A stretch of 16,825 nucleotides of DNA, taken from NCBI GenBank assembly GCA_964646925.1, contig CAZYIC010000024.1:1-16825 (forward strand), given 5' to 3'. The notes beneath the pieces are model-generated. The model saw nothing but the letters and a program-made list of their open reading frames with translations, was not told where the DNA came from and did no database searches. Every line of letters starts with the position of its first letter. The stretch's first letter is position 1. Both the position numbers and the translations under genes were made by a program. Below are positions 1 to 5,801 of the stretch, piece by piece. Source of the stretch: GWB1-37-8 sp964646925. Lineage in GTDB: Bacteria; Patescibacteriota; Microgenomatia; Levybacterales; UBA12049.

Positions 1-9
1 CACTTGGCA

Positions 10-31
10 TAAAGAATCTTTCTCAAGATTC
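10..31 (-). terminator. Candidate weak terminator hairpin downstream of the PIN toxin gene
   Basis: On the minus strand a perfect 7-bp stem (GAATCTT / AAGATTC, positions 31-25 and 20-14) closes a GAGA loop of the GNRA type and is followed by TTTAT. It lies about 55 nt beyond the stop of the PIN gene, so it could end the toxin-antitoxin transcript. The stem is AT-rich and the U-tract short, so it would be weak. It could equally be a chance hairpin in an unidentified gene cut off by the window edge. Confidence 0.35.
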
Positions 32-86
32 CAATATGTATCGCGACTTACTCAAGTTTTGTAGATAGCAGTGGAGTTAGAGCAGA

Positions 87-515
87 TTAATTATGGTGTT
101 CTTGAAGAAATGGATTAACTAGTTTGACCTCCTTGAATTTTTTGAAATCGCGGGTGTTGTCTGTGGCGATAGTACTGATTCCATTAGATAATGCTGTTGC
201 GACAAGGTAAGCATCAAAGATTCTGTTACCGCTGAGTTTATAATTTTTTATGAATTCAAGCGCAAGGTAGATTGCATTTTGATTTGGAGAAATCATGGAA
301 AATGATTTAGCAATTGGCAGAACAGCACTTAATGCCTTTTCTAAACTCATCGGATGAGAGAATTTCTTATGAGTTAGCACTCGAATTGCTTCAAAAATAT
401 TTTGATGCGTTATTTCTAATTTACCGAGATTATCATTTAAAAATTTTTTGGACTGTTTGTGTTTTATTGAATCTAAATTAACGGAATAAATTAAAATATT
501 AGTATCAATAAGCAT
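87..515 (-). CDS. PIN-domain ribonuclease toxin (VapC-like)
   Basis: This is a PIN-domain protein of 142 residues from the chosen start. Family members are Mg-dependent endoribonucleases that cut tRNA, rRNA or mRNA when released from their antitoxin. The four acidic metal-binding positions are visible: Asp4 in the N-terminal LIDTN motif, Glu42, Asp101 (NRIFDAYL) and Asp119 (ATDN). I chose the ATG at 515 rather than the one at 545 because it gives the canonical PIN N-terminus and starts one nucleotide after the antitoxin stop codon, the usual spacing for translational coupling. No Shine-Dalgarno is seen, which also fits coupling. The gene is the second of a two-gene operon with the ribbon-helix-helix gene. 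The fold and toxin role are well supported by motifs and pairing; the RNA target cannot be read from sequence. Confidence 0.9.
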   Translation of the reverse strand: MLIDTNILIYSVNLDSIKHKQSKKFLNDNLGKLEITHQNIFEAIRVLTHKKFSHPMSLEKALSAVLPIAKSFSMISPNQNAIYLALEFIKNYKLSGNRIFDAYLVATALSNGISTIATDNTRDFKKFKEVKLVNPFLQEHHN

Positions 516-516
516 T

Positions 517-750
517 TTAAATTTGCGGATCAGGATAGAAATCATCGCGGGTTAGATTATCCAGGTCTTTACCTAAATTATAGGTTTTAAAGATTATCTT
601 TTTTGCGGTACGCTTTGCCTGTTGGTCAAGATATGCCTCAAGTGCTTGGTTAAAAATAGCCTGCAAGCTTGTATCTTCATCAAGCGCCTTTCTTTCAGCC
701 CTTTTTTTTAAATCCTCTTTTAGCCTCAAAGTGGTTCTTATAAGTTGCAT
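517..750 (-). CDS. Ribbon-helix-helix antitoxin partner of the PIN toxin
   Basis: The 77-residue protein has an N-terminal ribbon-helix-helix pattern: a short beta strand (RTTLRLK), a charged helix, then a second amphipathic helix (QAIFNQALEAYL). It ends in a polar tail rich in Lys and Asp that would wrap the toxin. Such antitoxins neutralise the PIN protein and repress their own operon as dimers. An upstream in-frame ATG exists at 780, but the promoter -10 box (760-765) lies between it and 750, so transcripts cannot contain it; ATG 750 is the supported start. A 13-bp palindrome overlaps the -35 box and is the likely autoregulatory operator. The family call is by motif and context; CopG/VapB subfamily is not resolved. 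Confidence 0.82.
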   Translation of the reverse strand: MQLIRTTLRLKEDLKKRAERKALDEDTSLQAIFNQALEAYLDQQAKRTAKKIIFKTYNLGKDLDNLTRDDFYPDPQI

Positions 751-759
751 ATTGCTAAT

Positions 760-788
760 ATAATAGCATAAATATGACAATATGTCAA
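760..788 (-). promoter_or_regulatory. Sigma70-type promoter of the toxin-antitoxin operon, leaderless
   Basis: The minus strand reads TTGACA (788-783), a 17-nt spacer, then TATTAT (765-760). The -10 ends 9 nt before the antitoxin ATG at 750, which puts the expected transcription start about 3 nt before it. The mRNA would therefore be essentially leaderless. Confidence 0.8.
775..787. promoter_or_regulatory. Operator-like palindrome on the antitoxin -35 box
   Basis: A perfect dyad, TGACA ATA TGTCA, covers five of the six -35 bases and the start of the spacer. Ribbon-helix-helix antitoxins bind such short inverted repeats, so repressor binding here would exclude RNA polymerase. The symmetry is visible; binding is inferred. 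Confidence 0.6.
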
Positions 789-847
789 GAATTAATTTTA
801 CAGCTCAATTATTGTTTTTGGGGAATGAGTGAGGTATAAATAGCTTA

Positions 848-1288
848 TTATTCTCTCTCTTCTCTTTCTTCTCTTATTTCTCTTGCGCCTGTCACAAAGT
901 CATGTATTGAGGAAATAATAAGTCCTTTGTGTCTAATCCAATCTTCAGGAAAAGGTCCAAGCTCAACGTAATGCTTACCTTCGAGTCCGTCAACTTCTCT
1001 TACTTCCAGTACGCGTGTTAAGGCATTGTTATCTCTGTGCCAACGAAGTAACATTCTCTGCCCTTCTGTTAAGTTTTTCGTTTCACCTGTATCAAGTCTT
1101 ACAGGTATGTCTAAAAATTCCGGAAGTTCATGAGCATGTCGGAGAGCATACTCTCCTATTGTTAGCTGATTTTGCGCAATACGTAATTGTTGCTCTGTTG
1201 TTGCTTTTTCGTTTTGGAGAGAATTGAACCTTTGTGCAACCCAGCGTAGTTCAGCTTGCAGCCGTGGGTTTTTTTCAGTATTCGTCAT
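848..1288 (-). CDS. Hypothetical protein with N-terminal coiled coil and charged tail
   Basis: I do not recognise this 146-residue protein. Residues 1-50 are Gln/Glu/Arg-rich and look like a coiled coil (ELRWVAQRFNSLQNEKATTEQ and onward). The middle part, about 55-130, is a mixed region with conserved-looking aromatic and glycine positions (LRWHRDN, YVELGPFPEDW). The last ten residues are an Arg/Glu repeat encoded by a purine-only stretch. There is no signal peptide or membrane segment, so it is probably cytoplasmic. It is single-transcribed: it has its own strong promoter, is followed by the divergently unrelated TA operon in the same direction, and is 47 bp from the M24 peptidase stop. It could bind nucleic acid or scaffold a complex, but nothing in the sequence settles this. 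Confidence 0.8.
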   Translation of the reverse strand: MTNTEKNPRLQAELRWVAQRFNSLQNEKATTEQQLRIAQNQLTIGEYALRHAHELPEFLDIPVRLDTGETKNLTEGQRMLLRWHRDNNALTRVLEVREVDGLEGKHYVELGPFPEDWIRHKGLIISSIHDFVTGAREIREEREERE

Positions 1289-1299
1289 ATAATTAGTGG

Positions 1300-1328
1300 A
1301 TTGTAAAGATTTTTAATCTGATTGTCAA
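1300..1328 (-). promoter_or_regulatory. Sigma70-type promoter of the 146-residue orphan gene, near-leaderless
   Basis: TTGACA (1328-1323), 17-nt spacer, TACAAT (1305-1300) on the minus strand. The -10 ends 11 nt before the ATG at 1288, giving an expected 5' leader of about 5 nt without room for a Shine-Dalgarno. Confidence 0.78.
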
Positions 1329-1335
1329 GGATAAC

Positions 1336-2517
1336 CTAAATCTCAATTAAAATTTTCGGAGACTTTGTAAGGATTCTAATTTTTGATTTTTCTAAAACTA
1401 CTAAATCTTCAATTCTTATTCCGCCGAAATTAGGAACACCCTCCTTCGCCGAGGCTTCGGCGGGTAAATATATTCCCGGCTCAATTGAAAAGACCATTCC
1501 TTCTTTTAAGATGTCTTTGGATTTGGGAGAAAGATGAGGATCTTCATGAACATCAATTCCAATGCCATGTCCAACGCTGTGAGGAATTGTTTTATATCCT
1601 TTTGAAATAATGTAATCTCTTGCGATTCTGTCCACCTCGGAGGAATCCGTCCGGCCATCTCCGAGGTGAGACTTTTGGAGATGCTCGATCGCTTTTTGTT
1701 GGGCTTCTAAAACTGTTTTGTACATCTTCTTTTGTTCCGCGGTTGACCGGCCGAAGAAAACTGTGCGGGTCATGTCGGAGCAGTAATTGTTTAGTTTGAC
1801 GCCGAAGTCCAGAAGCGCGAATTTGTCTTTGGTCGTTAGTCTTTGGTCGCTGGTCTGGTGATGGGGGATGGCGGAGTTTGCGCCGAATGCGACAATGGGC
1901 TTGAAGGAAATATCTGCACCCTGTTTTTTGATAAAAAACTCTATTTCAAAAGCTATTTCTTTTTCAGTAACGCCAAGCTTAATTTTCTTTAAAATATAAT
2001 CAAAAGCTTTATCTCCGACCTGGCACGCTTTTTCAATTTTTTGAATTTCTTCTTTATTTTTTACTGTACGTAAATTAGTTAGACTAAAATGATTTAAACC
2101 CGCTTTGCCGGCAGGCAGGTCATTAAAGCAGGATAGTAATTTTTTGTGTTCCAGGAAACTAATATCGTATCCTTCAAACCCGAGCTTTTTTATTTTATTA
2201 TTTTTAATAATTTTTTTTAACGCTTTTTCAAAAGAGTTTTTTGAAGAGATTTCAATTAATTGGAAATCGGGAATTAAAGTTTTTACGGCATGAATATATC
2301 TTCCGTCGGTTAAAATATATCCTAAAACCCCAGGGGTTTTGTGCGTCAACCCCTGGGGTTGAGCCATAATAAGAATAAGAATGTATGCCTCGCGTTCTTC
2401 TTTAGAAAAGCCGGAATATCCTGTCAAGTAAGTTATATCCGAAACAGAAGAAATTAATATTGCGTCAAATTTATTCCCTATAAATTTTTCTTTAATACGC
2501 GTTAGCGGACTAATCAT
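1336..2517 (-). CDS. M24-family metallopeptidase (Xaa-Pro aminopeptidase-like) carrying repeat inserts
   Basis: This 393-residue protein has a creatinase-like N-terminal domain (about 1-150) and a C-terminal pita-bread peptidase domain. All five dimetal ligands are present: Asp237 (LLDFG), Asp248 (CSDMTRT), His317 (HSVGHGIG), Glu346 (SIEPGIY) and Glu370 (GIRIED); His219/220 precedes them. Relatives remove N-terminal residues before proline or cleave X-Pro dipeptides in the cytoplasm. It overlaps the preceding gene by 4 nt (ATGA), so it is translated by coupling as the last gene of the operon starting at 3626. The odd part is inserted DNA: palindromic elements encode residues 53-64, around 133-139, 284-295 and 352-357, and a heptamer array encodes 220-231. 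All keep the frame and lie in loops, so the enzyme is probably active. PepP versus PepQ specificity is not resolved. Confidence 0.9.
   Translation of the reverse strand: MISPLTRIKEKFIGNKFDAILISSVSDITYLTGYSGFSKEEREAYILILIMAQPQGLTHKTPGVLGYILTDGRYIHAVKTLIPDFQLIEISSKNSFEKALKKIIKNNKIKKLGFEGYDISFLEHKKLLSCFNDLPAGKAGLNHFSLTNLRTVKNKEEIQKIEKACQVGDKAFDYILKKIKLGVTEKEIAFEIEFFIKKQGADISFKPIVAFGANSAIPHHQTSDQRLTTKDKFALLDFGVKLNNYCSDMTRTVFFGRSTAEQKKMYKTVLEAQQKAIEHLQKSHLGDGRTDSSEVDRIARDYIISKGYKTIPHSVGHGIGIDVHEDPHLSPKSKDILKEGMVFSIEPGIYLPAEASAKEGVPNFGGIRIEDLVVLEKSKIRILTKSPKILIEI
1447..1462. repeat. Palindromic insert in M24 peptidase (CGCCGA type)
   Basis: Arms CGCCGA and TCGGCG are separated by GGCT. It encodes residues 352-357 within an Ala/Glu-rich stretch of about 11 residues that interrupts the usual PGIYLPG-FGIRIED motif of M24 enzymes, so it looks like an in-frame insertion. 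Confidence 0.7.
1633..1668. repeat. Long palindromic insert in M24 peptidase (CACCTCGGAG type)
   Basis: Perfect 10-bp arms, CACCTCGGAG (1633-1642) and CTCCGAGGTG (1659-1668), flank a 16-nt loop. It encodes residues 284-295 (HLGDGRTDSSEV), just before the conserved VDRIARDYI helix where family members have a short KPGV-type turn. Confidence 0.75.
1825..1859. repeat. Heptamer array inside the M24 peptidase, five units
   Basis: Five adjacent 7-bp units each begin with GTC: GTCTTTG occurs at units 1 and 3, GTCGTTA and GTCGCTG at units 2 and 4, and GTCTGGT at unit 5. The array encodes residues 220-231, which coincide with the conserved family segment of the form H-x-x-SDR-x-L-x-x-GD before the first metal-binding Asp. 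The length of that segment appears normal, so the array either overwrote or grew from native sequence. Confidence 0.75.
2101..2119. repeat. GC-rich palindromic insert in M24 peptidase (TGCCGGCA core)
   Basis: An 8-bp perfect palindrome TGCCGGCA (2106-2113) sits in a longer imperfect one and encodes the peptide LPAGKAG in the loop between the two domains. This peptide-coding repeat looks foreign to the surrounding AT-rich gene. Confidence 0.6.
2326..2360. repeat. Double palindrome insert in M24 peptidase (CCCC-N-GGGG type)
   Basis: Two 13-bp near-palindromes, AACCCCAGGGGTT (2326-2338) and AACCCCTGGGGTT (2348-2360), are reverse complements of each other and flank a 9-nt spacer. They encode residues 53-64 between two beta strands of the N-terminal domain, where about a dozen residues appear added relative to the usual short turn. 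Confidence 0.75.
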
Positions 2518-3197
2518 TTTAAAAGTTTGCCGGGAATTTCCGGGAAAAATATTACCTTAGTTGCGGTCATTCTATTTTCGTCTTTTATACTGAGCGCTCC
2601 AATGACTATAATATTGTTGTTTTCTTTAATCTTCGAAAAGCCGGATTTGGCATAACCCTGACTATCTGTATAGGAGTACGTTCGTGTCAGATTCTCTATG
2701 TCAACGGTCACTTGATTATTTTTTCCCGTCACGACATTTATTGTATAATTTTCATTATCAATTTCCGCTACTCCTCCCTGAGCAATAAAAGGGATATTTA
2801 CAGAGTTAACAAATCTTGCCAGAATTCTCCGCGACTGTTTGTTATACAATCCCAATACGCCAATGATATTATCTTTTGAAATATCCGAAATGCCGTATGC
2901 TTCCTTGGTCTGAGAGGAAGAGAATTTTGTAAGTTCATCAACATCTACGAAGCGCGTATTATTTTGTAAATCAGTTATAGTAATTTGAGTATTTGTAACG
3001 TCTGTTACTTTTCCTATTATTCCTCGTTTTTCGACCAATTTTGATTGCGCGACTAGCGAAGCAATATTGGTTATTAATTGATCCCGGATTTTTTGAATTT
3101 TATCTTCAGGCGTTGGAGTAGCGCCATACGCCAGAGGCGTAACAATTAACAATGAACAATTAACAATTAACAATAATGACAAAAGCTTTTTATGCAT
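2514..3197 (-). CDS. Secreted protein with two DUF5666-like beta repeats
   Basis: The 227-residue protein begins with a signal peptide: basic MHKK, a hydrophobic core at residues 5-19, and a likely cleavage after AYG/A near residue 25. Two related beta-rich segments follow, about 58-125 and 130-222. Each starts with a GxVxxI(D/T) strand and ends with an 'IIVIGALS-ATKV' type strand, as in DUF5666 domains of extracellular bacterial proteins. The function of that domain is unknown. The hydrophobic core of the signal peptide (residues 8-19) is encoded exactly by a heptamer array. The gene is the middle of a three-gene operon: 3 nt after the Ig-like gene and overlapping the M24 gene by 4 nt. A weak AGGAAG lies about 11 nt before the ATG. 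An exported, wall-associated role is inferred. Confidence 0.8.
   Translation of the reverse strand: MHKKLLSLLLIVNCSLLIVTPLAYGATPTPEDKIQKIRDQLITNIASLVAQSKLVEKRGIIGKVTDVTNTQITITDLQNNTRFVDVDELTKFSSSQTKEAYGISDISKDNIIGVLGLYNKQSRRILARFVNSVNIPFIAQGGVAEIDNENYTINVVTGKNNQVTVDIENLTRTYSYTDSQGYAKSGFSKIKENNNIIVIGALSIKDENRMTATKVIFFPEIPGKLLK
3127..3141. repeat. Small palindrome next to the signal-peptide heptamer array
   Basis: TACGCC AGA GGCGTA is a perfect 6-bp-stem hairpin that abuts the heptamer array and encodes the end of the signal peptide (TPLAY). Palindrome-plus-array adjacency recurs at 4270-4320. Confidence 0.6.
3141..3175. repeat. Heptamer array forming a signal-peptide core, five units
   Basis: Five adjacent copies of AACAATT span 35 bp, with only two single-base changes (unit 2 ends in G, unit 5 in A). 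Read on the minus strand they encode residues 8-19 of the DUF5666-like protein, that is the whole hydrophobic h-region. Confidence 0.85.
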
Positions 3198-3200
3198 AGA

Positions 3201-3626
3201 TTAAAATTCTTCCTGTGAATAGGTAACGGTTTTTTTAATTGTAACACTTTCGCCGTTTGGCGCAATTGAAATAATCTGAATTATATTCTGATTATCACCA
3301 ATAGTTACTGTTGTAGAGAAGTCACCATTTGCTGTGGGAGTAATAACATCTTCAGAAGAATCGGTAATAACAGAAACAACAGCATTGCTTGAGGTTTTTC
3401 CCGATATAACTAAAATTTTGCTCTTTACGACTTCTTCATCTTTTGGCCTGTCAACCGTTAAAAAAATAGCCGGGGGAGGGGGCGGAGTCGGAGAGGCAAT
3501 GATTATAGTTTTTGAATTCGTTGGTGTGACGATTTTTGTAGACTGGAAAAGGTAGAATGCTGTTCCTGCAGCAAAAAGACCAAAAAGAACAGCAACGAAA
3601 GAAAGTATAAGTTTTTCCTTTTTCAT
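3201..3626 (-). CDS. Membrane-anchored protein with one Ig-like beta-sandwich domain
   Basis: Residues 1-30 are a basic start plus one hydrophobic helix (LILSFVAVLFGLFAAGTAFYLF), acting as signal anchor or uncleaved signal peptide. Next is a Thr/Pro-rich linker with five consecutive prolines (about 46-53). Residues 54-138 form a beta-rich domain (LTVDRPKDEEVV, ILVISGKT, GDFSTTVTI, NIIQIISIAPNG), typical of bacterial Ig-like modules such as the glucodextranase domain B fold. It probably sits outside the membrane and binds another surface component; no catalytic motif is seen. It is the first gene of the operon, transcribed from a strong promoter at 3683-3711 through a leader of about 50 nt that forms a hairpin. 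The polyproline stretch is notable because a YebC homologue is encoded in the same window. Confidence 0.8.
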   Translation of the reverse strand: MKKEKLILSFVAVLFGLFAAGTAFYLFQSTKIVTPTNSKTIIIASPTPPPPPAIFLTVDRPKDEEVVKSKILVISGKTSSNAVVSVITDSSEDVITPTANGDFSTTVTIGDNQNIIQIISIAPNGESVTIKKTVTYSQEEF

Positions 3627-3643
3627 GCTTCGATAAACTCATC

Positions 3644-3670
3644 ATGATCCTGAGCTTGCCGAAGGATCAT
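3644..3670. repeat. Palindromic element forming the leader hairpin of the Ig-like/DUF5666/M24 operon
   Basis: Perfect 8-bp arms ATGATCCT (3644-3651) and AGGATCAT (3663-3670) flank an 11-nt loop. A second, overlapping pairing is possible between TTCG...CTCA near 3629-3641 and TGAG...CGAA at 3651-3663, so the RNA could switch folds. It fills most of the predicted 5' leader. Confidence 0.7.
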
Positions 3671-3682
3671 CCTAAGAAAAAG

Positions 3683-3711
3683 ATGATACGATAAAACTCC
3701 ATGCTTGTCAA
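3683..3711 (-). promoter_or_regulatory. Sigma70-type promoter of the Ig-like/DUF5666/M24 operon
   Basis: TTGACA (3711-3706), 17-nt spacer, TATCAT (3688-3683) on the minus strand. Predicted start near 3676, giving a leader of about 50 nt that contains the palindromic element. Confidence 0.78.
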
Positions 3712-3728
3712 GGTAAGTCAGACTTGCC
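3712..3728. promoter_or_regulatory. Dyad between two divergent -35 boxes
   Basis: GGTAAGTC-A-GACTTGCC is an 8-bp inverted repeat with one mismatch, centred at 3720. It lies between the -35 box of the minus-strand operon (3706-3711) and overlaps that of the plus-strand gene (3724-3729). A dimeric regulator could control both directions from here; this is inference. Confidence 0.4.
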
Positions 3729-3752
3729 AAGAAAAAATTGCTGTGATAGGAT
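3724..3752 (+). promoter_or_regulatory. Sigma70-type promoter of the MBL-fold-like gene
   Basis: TTGCCA, 17-nt spacer, TAGGAT (3747-3752). The GTG at 3753 directly follows the -10, and the in-frame GTG at 3759 lies 6 nt after it, so the mRNA would be leaderless and the true start is probably 3759. Confidence 0.65.
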
Positions 3753-4283
3753 GTGGAGGTGGATATTTCGATTATTGGTGAAAACAGCATAAGACTTAAA
3801 GGAAAACTTGCAACTTTCATTGTAGATCCTTCTTCGGATATGCCAAAAACATCTGCGGATGCAATAATTCTTTTAAATAACATTAGCAGTATTGACACGT
3901 CAAGGGTAGTTGATTCAAGGATAACGATAGCCGGATCGGGTGAATACGAAATAGGCGGGACTAAGATTTCCGCAGTCTCAGCTCCAAATGGAATTCTTTA
4001 TAAATTTTTTATAGATAACATAAGTATTATTTTGGGCAGGACAGCCGAATTCAAGGCAGAAGGGTTTTCTGCCTGCCAAGTTAGGGTAATAAATGCGGAC
4101 AGCGAATTTAATGAATCATTCGTAACAGCTCTTGAGCCCAAGATTACGGTGTTGTATGGGAGCAGAAAACAAGAGGCGGCAAAGACGCTGGGAGCGGAAA
4201 ATGTTTCCCCAATCTCAAAAATCACAGTGACAAAAGACAAATTACCCGAGAAGATGGAAATAATCGTTTTAGTGTCTAGTTAG
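3753..4283 (+). CDS. Metallo-beta-lactamase-fold-like protein lacking metal ligands
   Basis: This protein of about 176 residues shows the strand pattern of UlaG/L-ascorbate-lactonase-type beta-lactamase superfamily proteins: an opening ISIIGENSIRLKGK, a nucleotide-length IIVDP turn, then the characteristic GSGEYEIGG motif followed by a strand pair (YKFFIDNISIILG). The hallmark HxHxDH motif is absent. The aspartate normally in HLGD is replaced (IILGR), and the PxH position near residue 133 reads VLYG. It therefore probably cannot bind zinc and may serve a structural or binding role. GTG at 3753 or, better placed for the promoter, GTG at 3759 starts it. A heptamer array runs over its stop codon. 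It lies upstream of dnaB in the same direction with a 160-bp repeat-filled gap. The family assignment rests on one motif and fold pattern. Confidence 0.65.
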   Translation: MEVDISIIGENSIRLKGKLATFIVDPSSDMPKTSADAIILLNNISSIDTSRVVDSRITIAGSGEYEIGGTKISAVSAPNGILYKFFIDNISIILGRTAEFKAEGFSACQVRVINADSEFNESFVTALEPKITVLYGSRKQEAAKTLGAENVSPISKITVTKDKLPEKMEIIVLVSS

Positions 4284-4305
4284 TCAGCGTCTAGCGTCTA
4301 GTTTC
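4270..4305. repeat. Degenerate heptamer array over the 3' end of the MBL-like gene
   Basis: About five units related to TAGCGTC (7, 9, 6, 7 and 7 nt long) cover the last codons, the TAG stop (4281-4283) and the start of the gap. GTCTAG occurs three times. Two units have compensating length changes. Confidence 0.6.
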
Positions 4306-4306
4306 T

Positions 4307-4371
4307 TCGCCCGCTGGCGAACTGAGCGCTGAACGCCCTGCCCGACATTGCAAGTCGTTTACAGGCGGGAA
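4307..4371. repeat. GC-rich palindromes in the dnaB upstream region
   Basis: TCGCC CGCT GGCGA (4307-4320) is a perfect 5-bp hairpin next to the preceding heptamer array. Further on, CGACATTGCAAGTCG is a 15-bp near-palindrome set between CCTGCC and AGGCGGG, so a larger imperfect hairpin is possible. The stretch GTTTACAGGCGGGA resembles part of the hairpin at 15449-15493 read on the other strand. Confidence 0.5.
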
Positions 4372-4378
4372 AGTTGCA

Positions 4379-4447
4379 GTCCAAAGTCCAAAATTTTGAA
4401 CTTTAAACTGTAATTTTGAACTTTTAATTTTGAATTTTGAATTATGA
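4379..4447. repeat. Heptamer array running into the dnaB start codon
   Basis: About ten units of mostly 7 bp: GTCCAAA twice, then ATTTTGA alternating with ACTTTWA-like units, and finally two adjacent ATTTTGA units followed by ATTATGA. The last five units (4413-4447) are exactly in phase, and the last one contains the dnaB ATG. No Shine-Dalgarno is present. Confidence 0.75.
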
Positions 4448-5784
4448 CTGCATTGAAGGTTCCCCCCAACAATGAGGAAGCAGAGCAAAGCGTTTTGGGT
4501 GCAATTCTTATTGATAAAGATGCAATTGCAACAGTATCTTCATTAATTTCACCGTCTGATTTTTATAATGGCGTTAACGGAATCATATTCGGGTCAATGC
4601 TTTCTTTGTATGAAAAAGGAATGCCTATTGATATTCTGACTCTTAGAACAGATCTAAAAAAAAAGAAAACTTCTCAGAAAATAGAATCATCTTATCTGAC
4701 AGAGCTTGTAAATATAGTTCCAACGGCTGCAAATATCGAACATTATGCGCTTATTATCAAAGAAGCTGCAACAAAAAGGGCGTTAATACAAGCAGGATCT
4801 TTAATTGCGGATTTGGGTTTTGTTGACGATAAGGAAATCGATGTCATTTTGGACAAGGCCGAATCAGCAATCTTTGCAATATCCCAAAAAAATTCCCTGA
4901 GAACATTCATTCCCCTAAAAGAGGCATTGGCTGAAAGTTTTGATAGGATTGATGAACTTCACAAAAAAGGAGCGGGACTTAGGGGAGTAAAAACCGGTTT
5001 TGTTGATTTGGATAATACGCTTTCTGGAATGCAGAAATCCAATCTTCTTATTTTAGCGGCTCGTCCGGGTCAGGGTAAAACGGCGATGATTGTAAATATT
5101 GCCCAGCACACGGCTGTTATAGAAAAAAATCCTGTTGCAATATTTTCTTTAGAAATGAGCAAAGAGGAATTGGTAGATCGTTTGTTGGTAGGCCAAGCAG
5201 ACGTAGATGCGTGGAGAATAAAAACAGGCAAACTCTCTGAAACTGATTTCACAAAATTATCAAATGCAATGGGCGAGTTAGCAGATGCGCCAATTTTTAT
5301 AGACGATACGCCCGGAATCACAATTTCCGAAATGCGGACAAAAGCAAGGAGACTGCAGCTTGAACAAAATATATCTCTTTTTATTGTTGATTATCTTCAG
5401 CTCGTTGATCCTGGCCGCCGTTATGACAATAGGGTTCAAGAGGTTTCAATTGTTTCTCAGTCTTTAAAAAATCTGGCACGTGAGTTGAAAATTCCCGTTT
5501 TGGCGGTTTCCCAGTTGTCCCGCGCTGTTGAGCATAGGGGCGGAAACAGGAGGCCGCAGCTTGCGGATTTGAGAGAGTCGGGAGCCATAGAGCAGGATGC
5601 AGATGTAGTTATGTTTTTATATAGAGAAGATGTTGAAGTTATCACGCCAACTATTCCAACAAAACTTTTAATAGCCAAACACAGAAACGGTCCGATGGGA
5701 GAGATCGATCTTTTGTTCCGCGGCGACAGAATTAAATTCTATAATGTTGACAGAAAACACGAACTACCCGAAGATTCTAAGTAA
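4444..5784 (+). CDS. dnaB: Replicative DNA helicase DnaB
   Basis: DnaB is the hexameric 5'-to-3' helicase that unwinds DNA ahead of the replisome and recruits primase. The 446-residue length is typical. Residues 1-100 form the helical N-terminal domain (NNEEAEQSVLGAIL, then PTAANIEHYA), followed by the linker and a RecA-like ATPase from about 175. Visible motifs are Walker A ARPGQGKT (206-213, Lys212), the catalytic Glu237 in SLEMS, Walker B LFIVDYLQL near 312-320, the H4 sensor segment ending in AVSQLSR, and the arginine-finger region KHRNGPMGEI. The common SMGKT is GQGKT here, a variant that keeps the nucleotide-binding Gly, Lys and Thr. No intein is present. The start lies in a heptamer array with no Shine-Dalgarno and no convincing promoter, so how it is transcribed is unclear. 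Confidence 0.97.
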   Translation: MTALKVPPNNEEAEQSVLGAILIDKDAIATVSSLISPSDFYNGVNGIIFGSMLSLYEKGMPIDILTLRTDLKKKKTSQKIESSYLTELVNIVPTAANIEHYALIIKEAATKRALIQAGSLIADLGFVDDKEIDVILDKAESAIFAISQKNSLRTFIPLKEALAESFDRIDELHKKGAGLRGVKTGFVDLDNTLSGMQKSNLLILAARPGQGKTAMIVNIAQHTAVIEKNPVAIFSLEMSKEELVDRLLVGQADVDAWRIKTGKLSETDFTKLSNAMGELADAPIFIDDTPGITISEMRTKARRLQLEQNISLFIVDYLQLVDPGRRYDNRVQEVSIVSQSLKNLARELKIPVLAVSQLSRAVEHRGGNRRPQLADLRESGAIEQDADVVMFLYREDVEVITPTIPTKLLIAKHRNGPMGEIDLLFRGDRIKFYNVDRKHELPEDSK

Positions 5785-5801
5785 TTAAAAACTTTAGTCT
5801 T

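Noticed and set aside
2..64. Open frame at the left edge on the plus strand (21 codons to a TAG), possibly the end of a gene
   Set aside because: Too short to be significant, no recognised motif, and it overlaps a hairpin that fits a terminator for the opposite strand.
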